The notes: a model not told the origin generated them from the letters alone. Shown: positions 46,904-59,825, counted from the stretch's first letter. The stretch: 64,000 bases of DNA from Kryptolebias marmoratus (GCF_001649575.2 NC_051430.1:17596508-17660507); one strand, 5' to 3'. Program-made: numbers and translations.

Positions 46904-49900
46904 CTACACGACAACAGCGCTCAGAGCACACAGCAGGAGCAGAGCGAGCTGTTTGACAGACTCAGAGTCAGAGTGGGAGATGGACCAGGCAGATCCACGG
47001 GGGTAGATCCTCCACCGCTCCCGGTGAGGGTGGAGACTCTCCATGTCCTTCTGGGCACTGTACGCAGCCACTGTGAAGTTAGCATCTCCGGTGGTCAGGA
47101 GATCAAACACGCAAGAGTGGAAGTAAATGTCCAGCGCCTCCAGCTGCTCGCCGCAGCGCTCCTTCGCCCCCTCCACACCAAAAGCCTGCGCGGCTCCGTG
47201 AGGGTATGCCTGCGTCTGCGGGGAGTAGCTGGGCCGACGCGGATGCTGGCGCTGGAGGCCGAGCGCAGGGGGAGACAGAGGCAGGGGGAGATGTCCCGCC
47301 TGGTCGATGCGCTCGCTGCTGGGGCAGCCGTTCAGACAGAGCTGAAGGTCCTGGGTGTCGTCGTAGTCCTGAGCCAGCTCCTCTGGGATCCGCACCGCCA
47401 ACGTCAGGTAGCGCCCCAGCTGGCGAACTATTATAGTTACACCGATGTAGCCGGCGTGCAGCTCCACGTGGCGCCCGGGGCTGCGCTCAGAGATCCACAG
47501 AGCCCGGACCTTCCCTGCTGCACCGTCTGCACCGACGGAGGTGTGGATGGGGTCACCGCTGCTCACCGTCCCATCATCGAAGGCAGCAGGGAGGTTGTCT
47601 GTGACAGCCTGGTAGACCCTCTGGTCCGTGCAGCCCTCATAAGGCTTGAAGATTATGGTGATCTGCAAAGGAAGAGGAAAAATAGCATGTGAATTATTCA
47701 AATATTTCAGCAAAATCTTAGGAAAATTCATAAATTTACATTTTAGACTGTGGGACGACGAGTTAATTGAGGGGAAAAAAAAATAAAGACAGGTATAGGA
47801 GACACACATGCACACACATATATCACACAACATTTGAAAAATTACTTAATGAGTTTTTAACAAGTTGTAATTTGACACAGCTATGAAAACATGCTGACAC
47901 ATGCAAACACACACACTGTTGCATACACACACACACTCCATGGTGTGCAAATGCAGGGTGTGGTGTGAGCATTACGGTTAGCACGAGCATCATAGTTCCG
48001 GTGAATGGCTGCTTTGTTCACATGACAGCCGTGAGGAATGAGGCCTGGAAGCCCATTAAGCCTAGAGGGCTGTTAATGTGAGTGTATATAAGTGTGTGTA
48101 TGTGTGTGTGAGTGTGTCTAATAGTTGTGACTAATAACTCGTTCCACCTCTGACACAAGGTCAGCCCTTCAGCTACAAAGTGAAGAAAACCTACTATTTG
48201 CTCTATGAGTGTGTGTGTGTTTGTGTGTGTGTTGAGGAGAAAGGGGTGTTGTGTGTGTGACTGTGTGTATTTACAAGTGTGCATGTGCTTTAATAATTAA
48301 AGCCATCGACTAAGCTAGAGAGGGAGGATCATCAGGGGAAATATCAACATTGCTTCTTTAACACCACAAAGCTCACCTTGTGTGGCTTGTCATCCATTTA
48401 GTGCTGTGCACATATATACTTGTGTGTGTTTGCGTGCGTGCGTGTGTGTGTCTCTCTTTCCCGTTGCACTGGGACCTTTTAACACACATAGCTGAGTGCA
48501 AGGAGTGCCACTTATGAACTTATGAGACCCACACACAAATGCTTCCAAACGCACTCATAAGTAAACAGTAGGTCCTTTCACACGTCTCAGTCCACGTTGT
48601 TAGCGGTCAGACTGCATGCAGCTATTAACCAAGTTAGATCTGCGACGCTGCTGCAGTCACAAGAGACAGTCACAAGATTGAGGCCGCTCGCCTCACACCT
48701 GTGAGTCTGCGGCAGTTAGAAGCACAGAACGAGGCGTAAAAAAAATGGAGGGTGTTTTCTAGTTCCACACTGATAAGGTGACACAGAAAAGCAACTGAGG
48801 AATGATTACAGAAACACACACACACAAACAATTAGGCCAATTACATCAGCTGCTTGCACTTAGCAAGCTATTTTAACTTTGGAGGGACATTTCTGATATT
48901 TATTTTGAAGTGGGATTCTGTGGAAAAGTTAAGAACAATTAACATCTTACCTGTTGTAGATAGCTCTTTAAACAACCTCAGTTTGGAGAAACAAAGTTTA
49001 ATTTAAACCGCATCGACAAGCTTACAACTAGTCCAACTGAGATCAAGTCCATGGTGGGGTGCTGCCGTTCTAAAAAAATCTCCAAAATTTCATAGCGGTT
49101 CCAAAGAACATAATCTTTTAAAACTTTATGCTGCCATCAGTTTCACTTTACTAAGTTATTCTTGCAGAAACACTACAATGTGCCTGCATCAAAAGTGCTA
49201 CAGCGAGCTGCTGCCATTTGCACTTACAAATAACCATCAAAACCTACATAAATAAGTGAGTGATGTAAAGTTAATGACCATGTAAAGATTTATAAAATAG
49301 TGTTTGTCTGAACCGCTGTGAATCTTTGGAGATCAGAGTTGCTTTAGGACAGCAGTAATCCACTTTGGCCTTGGCTCTGCTTAGACAAGCTCATTAATCT
49401 GGTCAGAATTAAACTTCATTTCTTTAAAGGGGTCATTCAAAAAGCTATCTACAACCATTAACAAAAATAAGTTGGATGAAGTATACTTGCCACCTCACAT
49501 TGTTTAAAATTGAAGCCATAAGATCCCATTTACAGGCGCTGGCATGTAGTTGTTTGGGAACCATAGTCTGCACAGTAGGGGTGTGGGGCTTTAGGCCCCT
49601 CCTAGTCCCCCAAACACCCTTGCGCCTGTATTTGAACATACCAAATACCAAAGGCAATGTCCTGTTTGTTTAAATGGAGGGGGTGGGACTTAAAACCTGT
49701 GCTGGAACCAGCCTGCAGGGAAGCTGGTCCTAGCCCAGCTTCAACTTCTGGGTTGCCAAGAGATGTCTAGTTTTAACAGTCAATGTTTATAACAGGTATG
49801 AAAGTTAGTGTTTATAACCTTTCCACAAAACCCCATTTCAAAAGATCTGAATTATACCTTTAACAAATTGAACCCCACATAACCCTTCCTTTCTCACCTT

Positions 49901-52900
49901 ATTGGTGGCTGTGGCACTGGAGCCAGGAACCACAGGAACGTTAGTGACCTGCACCAACAGGTAGTGATTATCGATCAGAGGCCACGCCCCCTCCACCTTA
50001 CAAGTCTGAAAACTGTCCTTGAATGTCCTCAAGTGCGGGTCCCCAAACAGCCCACAGAACAAGTACCCAGGCTGAGAGTGGCCGTGGCCATGGCTGTGAG
50101 AGTGTGAGTGTGTGTGCCCGTGGGAGTGTGTGTGGGCATGCTGGGTACGACTGTGGTAGTTGCAGGGTTCGAGGGGGATCTCGGGGTGCGTGGAGGACGT
50201 CGGCCCGTCTCTGGAGCAGTTCCTCTGGCTCATGAGGTCCGAGATGCCCAGCACGGCTGAGTGGAAGACCAGGTTTCCTCGGCAGGCCTTGGCTGTCTTC
50301 TGGGTGCAGGCCGAGTACGCACGTAAAGCCTTGCAGAACTCGGTGTGAAAGCCATCCACGGCAGGCGTCAGGTGGGAGGTCAGGGAGACGAAGTCGGTGG
50401 TGCACTTCTGGATTCGACACTGAGTGGTGGCCACCTGGCACCGACCTGAAGAAGAATGGAGCAAAAATAATGGCGGTTATGTAATCTCAGATGTCTGACA
50501 AATCAGGTTTAAACCCGATTAAAAGCTGCATCTTACTCGGAAGTGGAAAGTTTGTGCACTCACACGAGACAGATAAGGTTACTGTGAGAGAAAAAAAACT
50601 CACTTTGATCTTAAACTCACAATGGTATCAACCTGTTCGAGCTAATAAAACTACAAAAAAAAAAAGGCAAACTAGTTGCCAATTCTTGATCAATCAGCAG
50701 TGCCGCTTTGTGAGTGCAATAAAGCTGAAGAGTAATAAACCAAAGAGCAGTCAGACAGGAATGATGAAACCAGTTTTTCCCACAAGGAGTGAGATGATAC
50801 TGAAGCCAAGAAACACATAAAAGATTATTACAGTTAGAGGGAGAAGGTTACACATACAGATCTACCACGATTATGTGAGGTATCTCCTGTTTTGTTGTGG
50901 CATGTCAGAGAGAGTTTTTAACATTTAGCAGAATAATAATAAAAAATCCACCATTATACCTATCAGGAACAGATTTCTCGGTCTAAAACTGTCTTCGACC
51001 TTTTATCTGTTTCTACATTTCTGAGTGGAACAAAGGTCAAAGCAGCCTTTTGTATCACTGATCATCAGGGAGAAATAGGGAGTTAGAGCCAGAGAGAGAT
51101 TAGAGACCAGACCTAATGCATCAGTCACAGCGTGCTGCTATTAGATTAGGCCAGATAGAAAGGCTCTGCAGTGTGTGTGTGTGTGTGGGTGGGTGGGTGC
51201 AGCTGCACACAAACTCAAGCAGCAATCAAAAATCTTCAGAGGGTGTTATGACTCTCTTATGTCCAAGCAAAAGGCAGAAGGCACACGCCTTTTTAAGGAT
51301 TCAACAGATTCTCCCACACACATCCACTTAAGTTAGCACCAACGGATGAGCAGAACAAAGCCAACAGCACGTCCCTGTTCCTCTCCACAGACTCACGGAG
51401 GAGCTGGGTGCCACCATACGGGGGCAGTGCTGCTCCGAGTTTTACCAAACAGGGTGCAAGACGAGGACCCCCGCTCACAACGGTCTTCAGAATCTCTCCC
51501 CAGTCTGTAAAATACTGACACCGGCCCACAGACACACACACACACACACTGCACAGACCCTCTGAGCACTGAGAGCACATTGTGTCTGTTGACTGGCACG
51601 CCGAAAGCATCAGTCCTTCCCTCCTATCAGGCCTGCAGCACCCAAAAACTACTCCCAATCCTGTTGGACTAAGCTTGTTCTGGTTCTTAGGATCCTGATG
51701 AGCTGCACTTAAATAAAAAAAAACTACAGCACTTATTTAGTAACATTTTCTGAGCAAGAAGGAAGCTGACCTTGTAACCGAATGATCCAAGCTCAAACTT
51801 CTGACTTTTAAAGATGCACTACGATGCAAACTTTCCGCAGGTTTATCAAGGGGGACTTTTTATATGCTTATTAATTATGTTCTCATGATTTAAAGTCAAA
51901 TGTCAAAGCACAGCCCTCTTATTTTTGTTCTCCAAGGATGCCCCTGATCTTTTTAAGCATGCAGAGCTGTACTTTGAAAGAAAAATCCAATCTATGCATA
52001 TAAATAAGGAATTTATGATAAATCGAGCTGAGGTGGTGAATACTAAATAAGACTTGAAAGGAGAATCAACAGATTTCCAGATTATTAAGATGAAAATAAG
52101 GAAGTCCTCGTGTGAGGAACTAATGCAGTGTTATTTGCCGTCTCTCTAAAGGAGACACAAAGGGAGCCAGCACCGCCTGCAAAATTCAACCTTTTTACTC
52201 TCTCCATCCTCCTTTCAGATTTTCAGCATCTTTCCTGCTCTTTTATCGGCCTCTTCGCCCCCTCTCCTCCTGCATCCCGAGGCGCCTTTTCTACCATCAA
52301 ACAGAGGTCAAAAGATCTGAATCTCTCAGGCTTGTTTTTTTTTTACTTCTTCTTCTTCCTAGTGGTTCTTTGTCTCCCAACCAGGCTCCCTCCAACTTTT
52401 CTAATCTCCGCAGATCAGAAAAGGATCCGCTGGGATCATCTCTCAGCTGAGGGAATGGCTTGTGAAGTGCTTATTGATCACCTTGTTGTGTGCACTCTCT
52501 CACACTCTGAGCTCAACGCACACCAACGCAGAGCTCGACATACAGCACACACTCAACTGCAAACAATGGTCCTCGATTCAGACACTCCTTGCCTTTCCTG
52601 CCCAAACACGCGGCTGCTGCTGACAGCTGTTGACAAACTGTCTAAAAACACAAGACATTTCACACAGTTTAGCAAATAAAGCCCTCGGGTTTTGCCTCTG
52701 CAAACTAAACAATAATGCACATTCTTTCCAGGTGACGCACATGTGGAAGTACATAGGTGCTGAGAGAGCCTTAATGTGCAGGAGCCCGTTCCACAGGGCT
52801 GTTGTGAGCAGAGGTGGGTTCTGTCCTGCTGCTGACTCGGGATGAACTAATTACGGGAGGTGTGACTGCCCAACAAAACAGCCACCACTACAGCCGACCC

Positions 52901-53657
52901 CCTGCACCGACAGAAAGTCAAAAACCCAACATGGAAAAGAAAAGGCCGGGAGGAGGATATGTATTTGTGGGCAGCGAAGAAAGTGGGAAATAAGAAGCAC
53001 ATGTTATGTCCCGGACATTTGATCAAGGGTTTGTTTTTAAAAGATGTTGTTGGTGAAAAGAGAACCATCCAGCACAACAACGAGCACAAATCTGACACTT
53101 TTCGTTCTACTTTGGGTTCAGATTTACATCCCGCTTTTGACTTTTTATGGTCTGACAGACTCTGCTCCAACTTGGACTCAATAGGTCTGTTATGTATATA
53201 GACAGGAGGAGAGCTAGTCGCCCTCCTTTTCCCTTCTCCTCCCCTCCTCCATGAGCCATTAAGGGGCAGACAGGAGAATGACGGCCCAGGAGAGAGGAGG
53301 AGAAACTCGATCCGGGCTCAGACTGCTGCACTGCCGCTTTGGAGAGAGCTATTGTCAGGGCCCAACACAAGGATCGGGCCGAACAATGAGCTTACAAAAT
53401 AACTCATAATACATTAGCTTTAATTAGGAGGAGCAGAGTTAAAAAAAAAAGCGAAGAGTAAAGTGAGGCAATGCACGGCCACTCGTGAGTGAAACGAAAC
53501 ATTTAGACACACTTAGAGTTGCAGTGTTGCAGGAGTTACCTATGTGAGCTCCGCAGCACAGAGCGATGATCAGCAGCAGCAGTGGCCGGAAGCGGCGCAC
53601 CGCAGACGGGGACGCGAGGCGCTCAGCCCCGCGGCAACAGCATCCGGCTCTCCCCAT
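46904..53657 (-). CDS. rgmb: Repulsive guidance molecule B (DRAGON)
   Basis: This GPI-anchored cell-surface protein acts as a BMP co-receptor and neogenin ligand. Three coding exons join in frame, giving 474 residues: 53540-53657, 49898-50445 and 46904-47662. The start gives a signal peptide with core [11 protein letters not shown]. Exon 2 holds the Cys-rich N-domain ([49 protein letters not shown]) and then the partial von Willebrand D domain with the autocleavage site GDPH (cut expected between Asp175 and Pro176), LRTF and [12 protein letters not shown]. Exon 3 continues with [32 protein letters not shown] and [15 protein letters not shown]. It ends in a hydrophobic GPI signal ([14 protein letters not shown]). 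The DGPTSST segment favours RGMB over RGMA. Odd points are a 22-residue stretch at 142-163 where every second residue is histidine, and an expanded low-complexity segment around [12 protein letters not shown] in exon 3; together these may explain why it is longer than the human protein (about 437 residues, from memory). Confidence 0.94.
48876..49430 (-). repeat. Dispersed repeat family 2 copy
   Basis: The segment 'tacctgttgtagatagctct' with 'acaacctcagtttggagaaa' is the reverse complement of sequence at about 62957-63005. The outer edge 'gaagtgggattctgtggaaa' matches the inverse of 'ttccacagaaccccacttta' at 63025-63050. There is no coding potential. This is probably a non-autonomous DNA transposon. 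Confidence 0.5.
49424..49865 (+). repeat. Dispersed repeat family 2, adjacent copy with TTAAAGG ends
   Basis: The left edge TTAAAGGGGTCATTCAAA and the inverse of the right edge (TTAAAGGTATAATTCAGA) are similar and look like terminal inverted repeats. The right part shares 'ttccacaaaaccccatttca' with the copy at 63.03 kb. Confidence 0.45.
50446..53539 (-). other. rgmb: rgmb intron 1
   Basis: No conserved exon is recognised on either strand. There are short GT/CA tracts near 51170-51190 and 51535-51550. A pyrimidine-rich stretch lies near 52140-52400. No complete transposon is apparent. Confidence 0.5.
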
Positions 53658-54200
53658 CCCCGTCCATGCAGGGCCAGGAGGGGAGAGTGGACCGAGTCCC
53701 GGCAGGCGAGACGGGGTGGCGTCCAGGCCTCGTTCACTTCTGTTTCTGCCTCTTCCTCCTCACTCTTGTCTCCTTCCTCTCCTCCTCGGGTGCGCAGGGG
53801 CATCAAAACGCAGCTGCTGCTCCGCGGAATGCAGGGCGGAGGGAGCAGGAGAGCCCAAACAGGGAGACGGGGAAACAAAAGTCACTTCGACGACACTTTT
53901 ACTTTCTCTCCCCGTGAGTAAATCCACATCCCACGTGATTTTGCTGGAGCGCTCCCCGACTTTTTTTTTTTTTATAGCTGTGTGATTCTGGTCACTCTCC
54001 TCTTCTGTCCTACACTCACATTCACATCTCTCCCTCCCCTCATCAAACCGGGATTTCTCCTCCACTCTCTCCGCTCCACTCCCCTTTCACTTTCTCCTCC
54101 TCCTCCTCTCCAACAAATCAATAAAGAATCAACCAAACCCTGTTGGCGGAAAACCCGCCTCCAGCAGACAGAGAGACACTGAGGACTGAGGACTAAAAGT
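53540..54200 (-). promoter_or_regulatory. rgmb: rgmb first exon, CpG-rich 5' region
   Basis: CpG density rises sharply over about 53560-53850 compared with the AT-rich surroundings, as expected for a CpG-island promoter. Upstream (54000-54115 on plus) is a long pyrimidine-rich run with TCC repeats. The near-inverted TTGGCGGAAAACCCGCC (54143-54159) looks like an E2F-type site. No TATA box is evident and the start site is not determined. Confidence 0.45.
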
Positions 54201-54519
54201 TGTAAAACAGTGACAGACTATGATCTCTGCGTAAATCACTCACTTGTGCTACCATTTTATTGGACTCTGTAAAGTTTTGTTATTTATGTAATTCTCTTGG
54301 GGCATGACTTGCTCGCCACAAAATATATAAATTTTTTATGTTTCTCATGGACCCTTTTTTGCATTATTAGAAGTATTCCTCCCACATGAAAACCAAAAAC
54401 AACATTAAAGCAGTTTGATACAGGGGCGCCACAAAGGAGGGGTCTGGGGGGGGCAATGGCCCACCTAGAAAATTTAGCTGGCCCCCCTCAACTGCCCCCC
54501 TCTCAGAGTTTAATCTTTG

Positions 54520-54840
54520 GGTAAATCGACAGCTGATTAACTTTTGAAGCCTGTCCAGTTCACGATGGCTGCCACAAGTAATCAACCTTAGTAAACACCA
54601 AAAAAAATTGCTGGTATTCTGTAATTTTTAAAGAAGTTGAGTTAAAATTTGGCATGGTAGTAGCTGAGAGTCATCCCCAACCCACAGTCTGAGCGCTATA
54701 TTTTTTAAGCTCTGGCATTAACTGTTAGCGTCATCCCTGTCCACCTGTTAGCAAAATATCTCCTGAACCACTGTACGAACTTTAACAAAAATCACTGGAT
54801 GTATGTCTACAGCCGATTTACTTTTGAATTCATCCTAATG
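54520..54840 (-). repeat. Dispersed repeat family 1 copy, reverse orientation
   Basis: Read on the minus strand, it has 'gtagacatacatccagtgat', 'caggagatattttgctaaca' and the inner module, followed by 'ggcagccatcgtgaactgga'. Modules again appear in a rearranged or tandem order. Confidence 0.5.
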
Positions 54841-54948
54841 AGTGGGTGGAATCCAAGCAATATTTTAACATGGATTTAACGTGAAATTGTTATTTTTAAA
54901 GTATTTGGAAAAGGTTCGTAATAACACGATAATCTTCCCTGTTCTAAT

Positions 54949-54954
<6 letters not shown>

Positions 54955-54993
<39 letters not shown>
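54955..54993. repeat. (AT)n microsatellite
   Basis: About 19 AT units, uninterrupted. It is able to form a hairpin. Confidence 0.95.
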
Positions 54994-54995
<2 letters not shown>

Positions 54996-55884
54996 GTCAT
55001 TTCTGGATTTCTGCTGAACTTCTGTTTGTTTAAAACCATTTGAAAGTCGTCAAGGGTGCAGAAATGACCAAGCGCTCAAACAGTTAATGCAAAAAGCATC
55101 ATAAATCTTTACAGCCAGGTGAACAGAGGAGCCGAAAGGTGAGCAGACCATGTAAACACCACTCCGAGATAATGACAGACACTGAACATGTGCAGAACAA
55201 CCTGGACCTCTGCGTTTGTTCCCTCTGCCTACAATTGTATTTCATGAATGAATAACTTCACACCTTGTTCTGGATGCGTTTTGCAATTTTCTTTATTGCA
55301 AAGGGCTGAACCTGAGCCAGACTCACTCAGACAAAGGTTATAAAGTAGGTTGGGTTTCAAAGCGAATGCCGAAGCATCTACAGTTTTAGATAATATTTTA
55401 CATTTAGTTTAGTGTGCATATCTATACTTCTGTTTGTTGTATGTGTGTGTGTGTGTACTTCCAGTGTTGTTTGCCGCCTGAACCATCCTGGCTCAGCTTG
55501 TTTATGCATGAGAATATATATTTGTTTGTCTGTGCAGCATAAAGAAACATCTCTGTGCCCGATAGTCTCTGTGCTTTTAAATGAATCAAATTCCTCCAGT
55601 TTCACTCCAGTGTGATTCCTTTTCAGCATTAATTAGTGGCAGCAAGTTTGGCCATGGGCACTTGCATTTCCTTGAATGTGGCAGTAAAAGAAACACACAG
55701 TCACTGCATGATGGCTCGTAAAGATTTCACAGTAAGTTTGAGCAGAGGAGACGATGCGTGCAACACAAACAGGCCCTGGTATTAGATTATTTTAGCTTCC
55801 TGTTTGTGTCAGAAGTCTCTGATCTCAGCAGTGAAGAAGTCTGAATCCGTGGGCCTACAAATGCAGACTTCTTGTGTAAAATTT

Positions 55885-56935
55885 AGATAAAAACTGAATG
55901 CTATGGGTTGCAAATCTCATAAACCCATGAAACATTCACAATGAAACATAGTAATCATATCAAATGTGTTACAGTTAGAAATTGTACCATATTGGAGGAA
56001 AATAAGATCATTTTGAATTTTATGGCAACACATCTCAAAACCATGGGGACAGGCCCATGTTTTCCTCTGTGCAGCATCTCCTCTTCTTTTTACATCAGTC
56101 TGTAAACATCCAGGAGCTGAGGAGAGCAGCTGCTGGAGGTTTTAGAGGGAATGTTGTCTCATTCTTGTCTGATGGAGGATTCTAGCTGTTCAGCAGTCCT
56201 GGGTCTTTGCTGGACTTTTGTGTCCTGATGCACCAAATGTTCTCTAATGGTGAGAGGTCTGGACTGCAGGTGGGTCAGTTCAGCACCTGGACTCTTTTAC
56301 TATGAGGCCCTGCTGCTGTAATGGATGCAGTTTGCAGCTTTAGTATTGTCCTGCTGAAATGTGCCAGGCTTTCTCTGAAAAAGACGTCTGGATGGGAGCA
56401 GATGTTGTTCAGCTTTGTTCTTTGTGCAGAGATTTCTCCAGATTCTCTAAATCTCTTGATGATATTATGATCTGTGGATGATGGGATGTTCAAAGTCTTT
56501 CCAGTTCTCCATTAGGGAAATTTATTCTAAAATTGTTCCATTATTTTTAGACCCAGTCTTTCACAGACTGGGGAACCTCTGCCCATCTTTACTTCTAAGA
56601 GATTCAGCTTCTCTAAAATGCTCCTTTTACATCAAGCCCTCTTACTGACATGTTCCTAATTACCATAATTAGTTACAAAATGTTCCTTCCGCTGTTTCTA
56701 CCTCTTACTTTTACAGCCTTCTGCTGCCCCTGTCTCCACTCTTTTGAGATAAGTTTCAGTCACCAAATTCAAAATTACTGTTATTTTTTTTTAAAAAGTG
56801 CATTTTCTTAGTTTAACCATTTAATATGTTTACTATACCACATTTTTAAAAATGGGGTTATGCAAATCATTACATTATGGTTTTATTTTATACAATATCC
56901 CAACATTTTTGGAACTGTGGTTGTACTTTAAGCAT
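55885..56935 (-). mobile_element. DNA-transposon relic, reverse orientation
   Basis: The inner text ('gagaggtctggactgcaggt', 'actcttttactatgaggccc', 'gaaaaagacgtctggatggg', 'gatttctccagattctctaa') and the right edge 'caacatttttggaactgtgg' resemble an abundant teleost DNA transposon that I know by its ends but cannot assign to a superfamily with certainty. Much of the coding middle is missing and the frame is broken. No active product is expected. Confidence 0.55.
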
Positions 56936-58431
56936 ACTTCTGGGGTAGACTCAAAGACAGGGATAATTTCATTCAAAAGCATGAAAGCAGATTTTTTTTT
57001 TGTAACAGGAACAATTTCAGAAAACGTCAAGAACATCTCTGGATTTAAACTTTTTAAAAGAAAAGTTAGTAAACTGTATAAAATGTAATCACAAAAGTTA
57101 AACAATATATTCTGTTTAAAATGTGAAAATAAAATATTGAATGGGGAAACTGAAAAACCTCATATTTTTATTTTGATGTGGCTCAAATAAGTTGTTACAG
57201 GGTTAAAAAAGAAGAAGAAGAAATAAAACCGCTCTCATATTAGCATTTTAAAACTGAATGGCTTTTTGTGATAGTTCTAAATTTACTTGCTGTTGAAATG
57301 AAAACAAAAAACAGAAGTATTTGATGCAGAATAAAAAGAAAAACATATTAAAATGTCGTCTCTGGACTGTTGAGCAGCTGATAATTCACTGCTTCCGAGT
57401 TCAAGCATTTTCTAAGTAACAATTTTAACATTTCATGTTGTTTTTGTTCAAAATTTGATTACGTTTTGCTTTCATTTGTTGTTTTGAACTATGCTGAAAT
57501 GCTGAAAACACTAACCGCACAGTCAGATCTGATTGTCGCTGTTACACAAATTTCCCCAATGTTTAATGTTTTATTTCTTCGTTTTCAACATGACTATTTG
57601 TCCTTCAGTAATGTTGAAAATAACATGAAAACAATAAATGCTAAGCCATTTCAGAAGCTGTGGAAGATCTGATTACATTATCTTCCTGGATCTCATTATT
57701 GTCCAAAGAAGGAACAGTTCTTCCAAAAGAATAAAGGCTGTATATGATTTTTGGAAGAACACATCATCCTGTGAGTGAACTAAAAGCAGTTTGAGACCGG
57801 TGGTGGTCTGCTCCACCACCCTGCTGAGGCACTTAATGCTGTTTAACTTTAATTTGCCACCCAGCTGTACATCCTGGATACCAAATATTGGGACAGGTTT
57901 TAAACAAGCTGTGCTCTGACAGTTTGACAGCTTCTCTGACCAACCTGTCAGCTCGCAGCACACCTCTCTGCAGGATGAAGCACAGGTGAACACTTGGTTC
58001 AACACACGCAGCACAGGATGGCTGATTCAATTACATGTGCGTGTACGCCGCTAACGCTGCTATTAATCAGGACTAATTTTATATTTCATTCTAATCAGAC
58101 ATGCAGACAGACACCTAGATAACACACGACTCTGTTCATAGGGATTAATTCTATATTTCATTGGTTTTATCGAATCAATTACCTCCCAGCTGAGACTGGA
58201 GGAAGCTCAGACCCCCATCCCCCTTGCACACACTCCTCCCCTACAAGCTGCTTTGCCTGCATGCATCCACACACACACTGGCCTCGGGCACAAAGACAGT
58301 CTGTTTCTGAGCGTCTGGCTTGTCTTCACCTCCACACCTCTGCCTCCCTTCTCCGCTTCCACCTCCTTCCACCCCACTCCACCCCAATTCCAAACAGGCA
58401 GTCGCTCAACAGCTCGCACAGCTCCACAACA

Positions 58432-58435
<4 letters not shown>

Positions 58436-58489
<54 letters not shown>
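58436..58489. repeat. (TG)n microsatellite
   Basis: 27 uninterrupted TG units. It causes long spurious open frames on both strands. Confidence 0.97.
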
Positions 58490-58490
<1 letters not shown>

Positions 58491-59504
58491 AAGTGTCAAG
58501 TTTGCATTGTTGCAAAGCCGTCAAAAGGTGTGTTTGGACAAGGCGAAGTGACGCATTCTTCAAATATCACAATGTAATGACACAGTTCATTTGAAAAGAT
58601 TCCGCTGTGCAAACATGTTATATTTTTGTTTTTAAAAGGTGACACGTTTGAATTAAAAAAAGATTTATCTGACCATTTTAATGCTTAAACTGAATTCAAC
58701 TTTTTAATAAAAGCTGCAAAGTAAATAAAAAGTTTCACTTTAGAGAGCAGAAGCCCAAAGTTTTCATTTAGGGGACAACTAATCTTGTCTTTTCATTGGT
58801 AAATTGAGCTTTTAAGGCAACTACAGACAAATCCCACACACCTGATTCCTGAGTCAAAAATGTGTGTTAAAGGTGGGGGGTGGGACTGCAGGTGTGTATG
58901 GTTAAATTCCTGATGTGAGACGATAACATATGAGATAAAATCAAAGTATTAAAGCCTCTTGTAATCCGAGTGGAAACAACATCCTTTAATAGCCTGTTTG
59001 ATAGCTGTTTCTCTCCAGGAGTCAAGCCGTGTTGGGTTTTTACCTGAGCTGGCCTTATCGGCCTGCTCTGTGCCTCCACATTCCCTCTGCCATTATAAAG
59101 AGGCTGACACTGACGTGCCAGAGACAGGAAATGAAAGAGTTTATCTTTTATAAAGCTGAGGAGAAATGAAGCGTCATCAGAGAACCTAGATCAGTGAAAA
59201 TGTGAGACAGAAGGGGAGATTATCACACTGATCCTTCTTCCTTTACACTAAAACCTTTTCTGCTTTTCTCTGTCCTGATGTGAACTGATGATATTCACTC
59301 AAAAGCAATGTATTGTTTGAAGAGTGCAGTTTACAAAATATATATATATTTCCGTTAATCAAGTACAACACAGAATTTTGTTGTTTTTTTTACTTCCATT
59401 TTATTGCAAATATCACAATTTTTTTTTCTATGAAAATACATTATAAATATTGAGTGCTGAAATTTGCTGAAGAAGCTGAAACTGAGTTATTAAAGCTCAG
59501 AGTC

Positions 59505-59825
59505 AGAACAGCTAAAAGGAGCAAAACATTAGCTAAAAGTATCAAATGAAGCAAAATGCTGGATAAAAGATAAAAGTTGTAAAAGAGCAGCTAAAAGTAA
59601 AAAAAAGAGTAGCCAACTGGAAGCAAAAGCAAAAAATAGTGAAAGGTAAAAATAACAAAGGGCTACCTAAAAGCTGCAAAAGATTAGCTAAAGCTAAAAG
59701 TATCAAAAAGCTACCTAAAAGCTAAAAGTAGCAGCACAGTAGCTTATAGTTAAAAGAAGCAAAAGCCTAGGTAAATGTAGTAAAATGGTCCCCAAAAGCT
59801 ATAAGAAGCAGAACGGTGGGTAAAA
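59505..59825. repeat. Degenerate minisatellite, AGCTAAAAG-based
   Basis: Units of about 16-20 bases around 'agctaaaagtagcaaaa' recur with many substitutions and small indels for about 320 bases. Examples lie at 59520, 59600, 59680, 59715 and 59755. It is strongly A-rich on the plus strand, with no coding potential. Confidence 0.65.

Larger units (their letters stand above)
47663..49897 (-). other. rgmb: rgmb intron 2 with repeats
   Basis: No exon is seen. The intron holds scattered CA/GT tracts (about 47890-47935, 48080-48116, 48210-48275, 48420-48455) and two neighbouring copies of repeat family 2 (about 48876-49430 and 49424-49865). Confidence 0.6.

Noticed and set aside
46973..47692. 239-residue plus-strand open frame
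   Set aside because: It is antisense to rgmb exon 3, which has clear family sequence on the minus strand. The GC-rich coding strand leaves the opposite frame open.
52128..52679. 183-residue plus-strand open frame
   Set aside because: It lies in rgmb intron 1 on the opposite strand, contains a pyrimidine-rich run read as LFFFYFFFF, and shows no homology that I recognise.
53544..53985. Several Arg/Ser-rich open frames on the plus strand
   Set aside because: They lie opposite the CpG-rich first exon and 5' region of rgmb and have no recognisable domain.
57673..58014. 113-residue minus-strand open frame
   Set aside because: It has no recognisable domain and no splice or promoter context. It may be a decayed retroelement piece but I could not support that.
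58207..58594. Several open frames with CV/HT runs
   Set aside because: They are produced by the TG array; flanking residues show no family resemblance.
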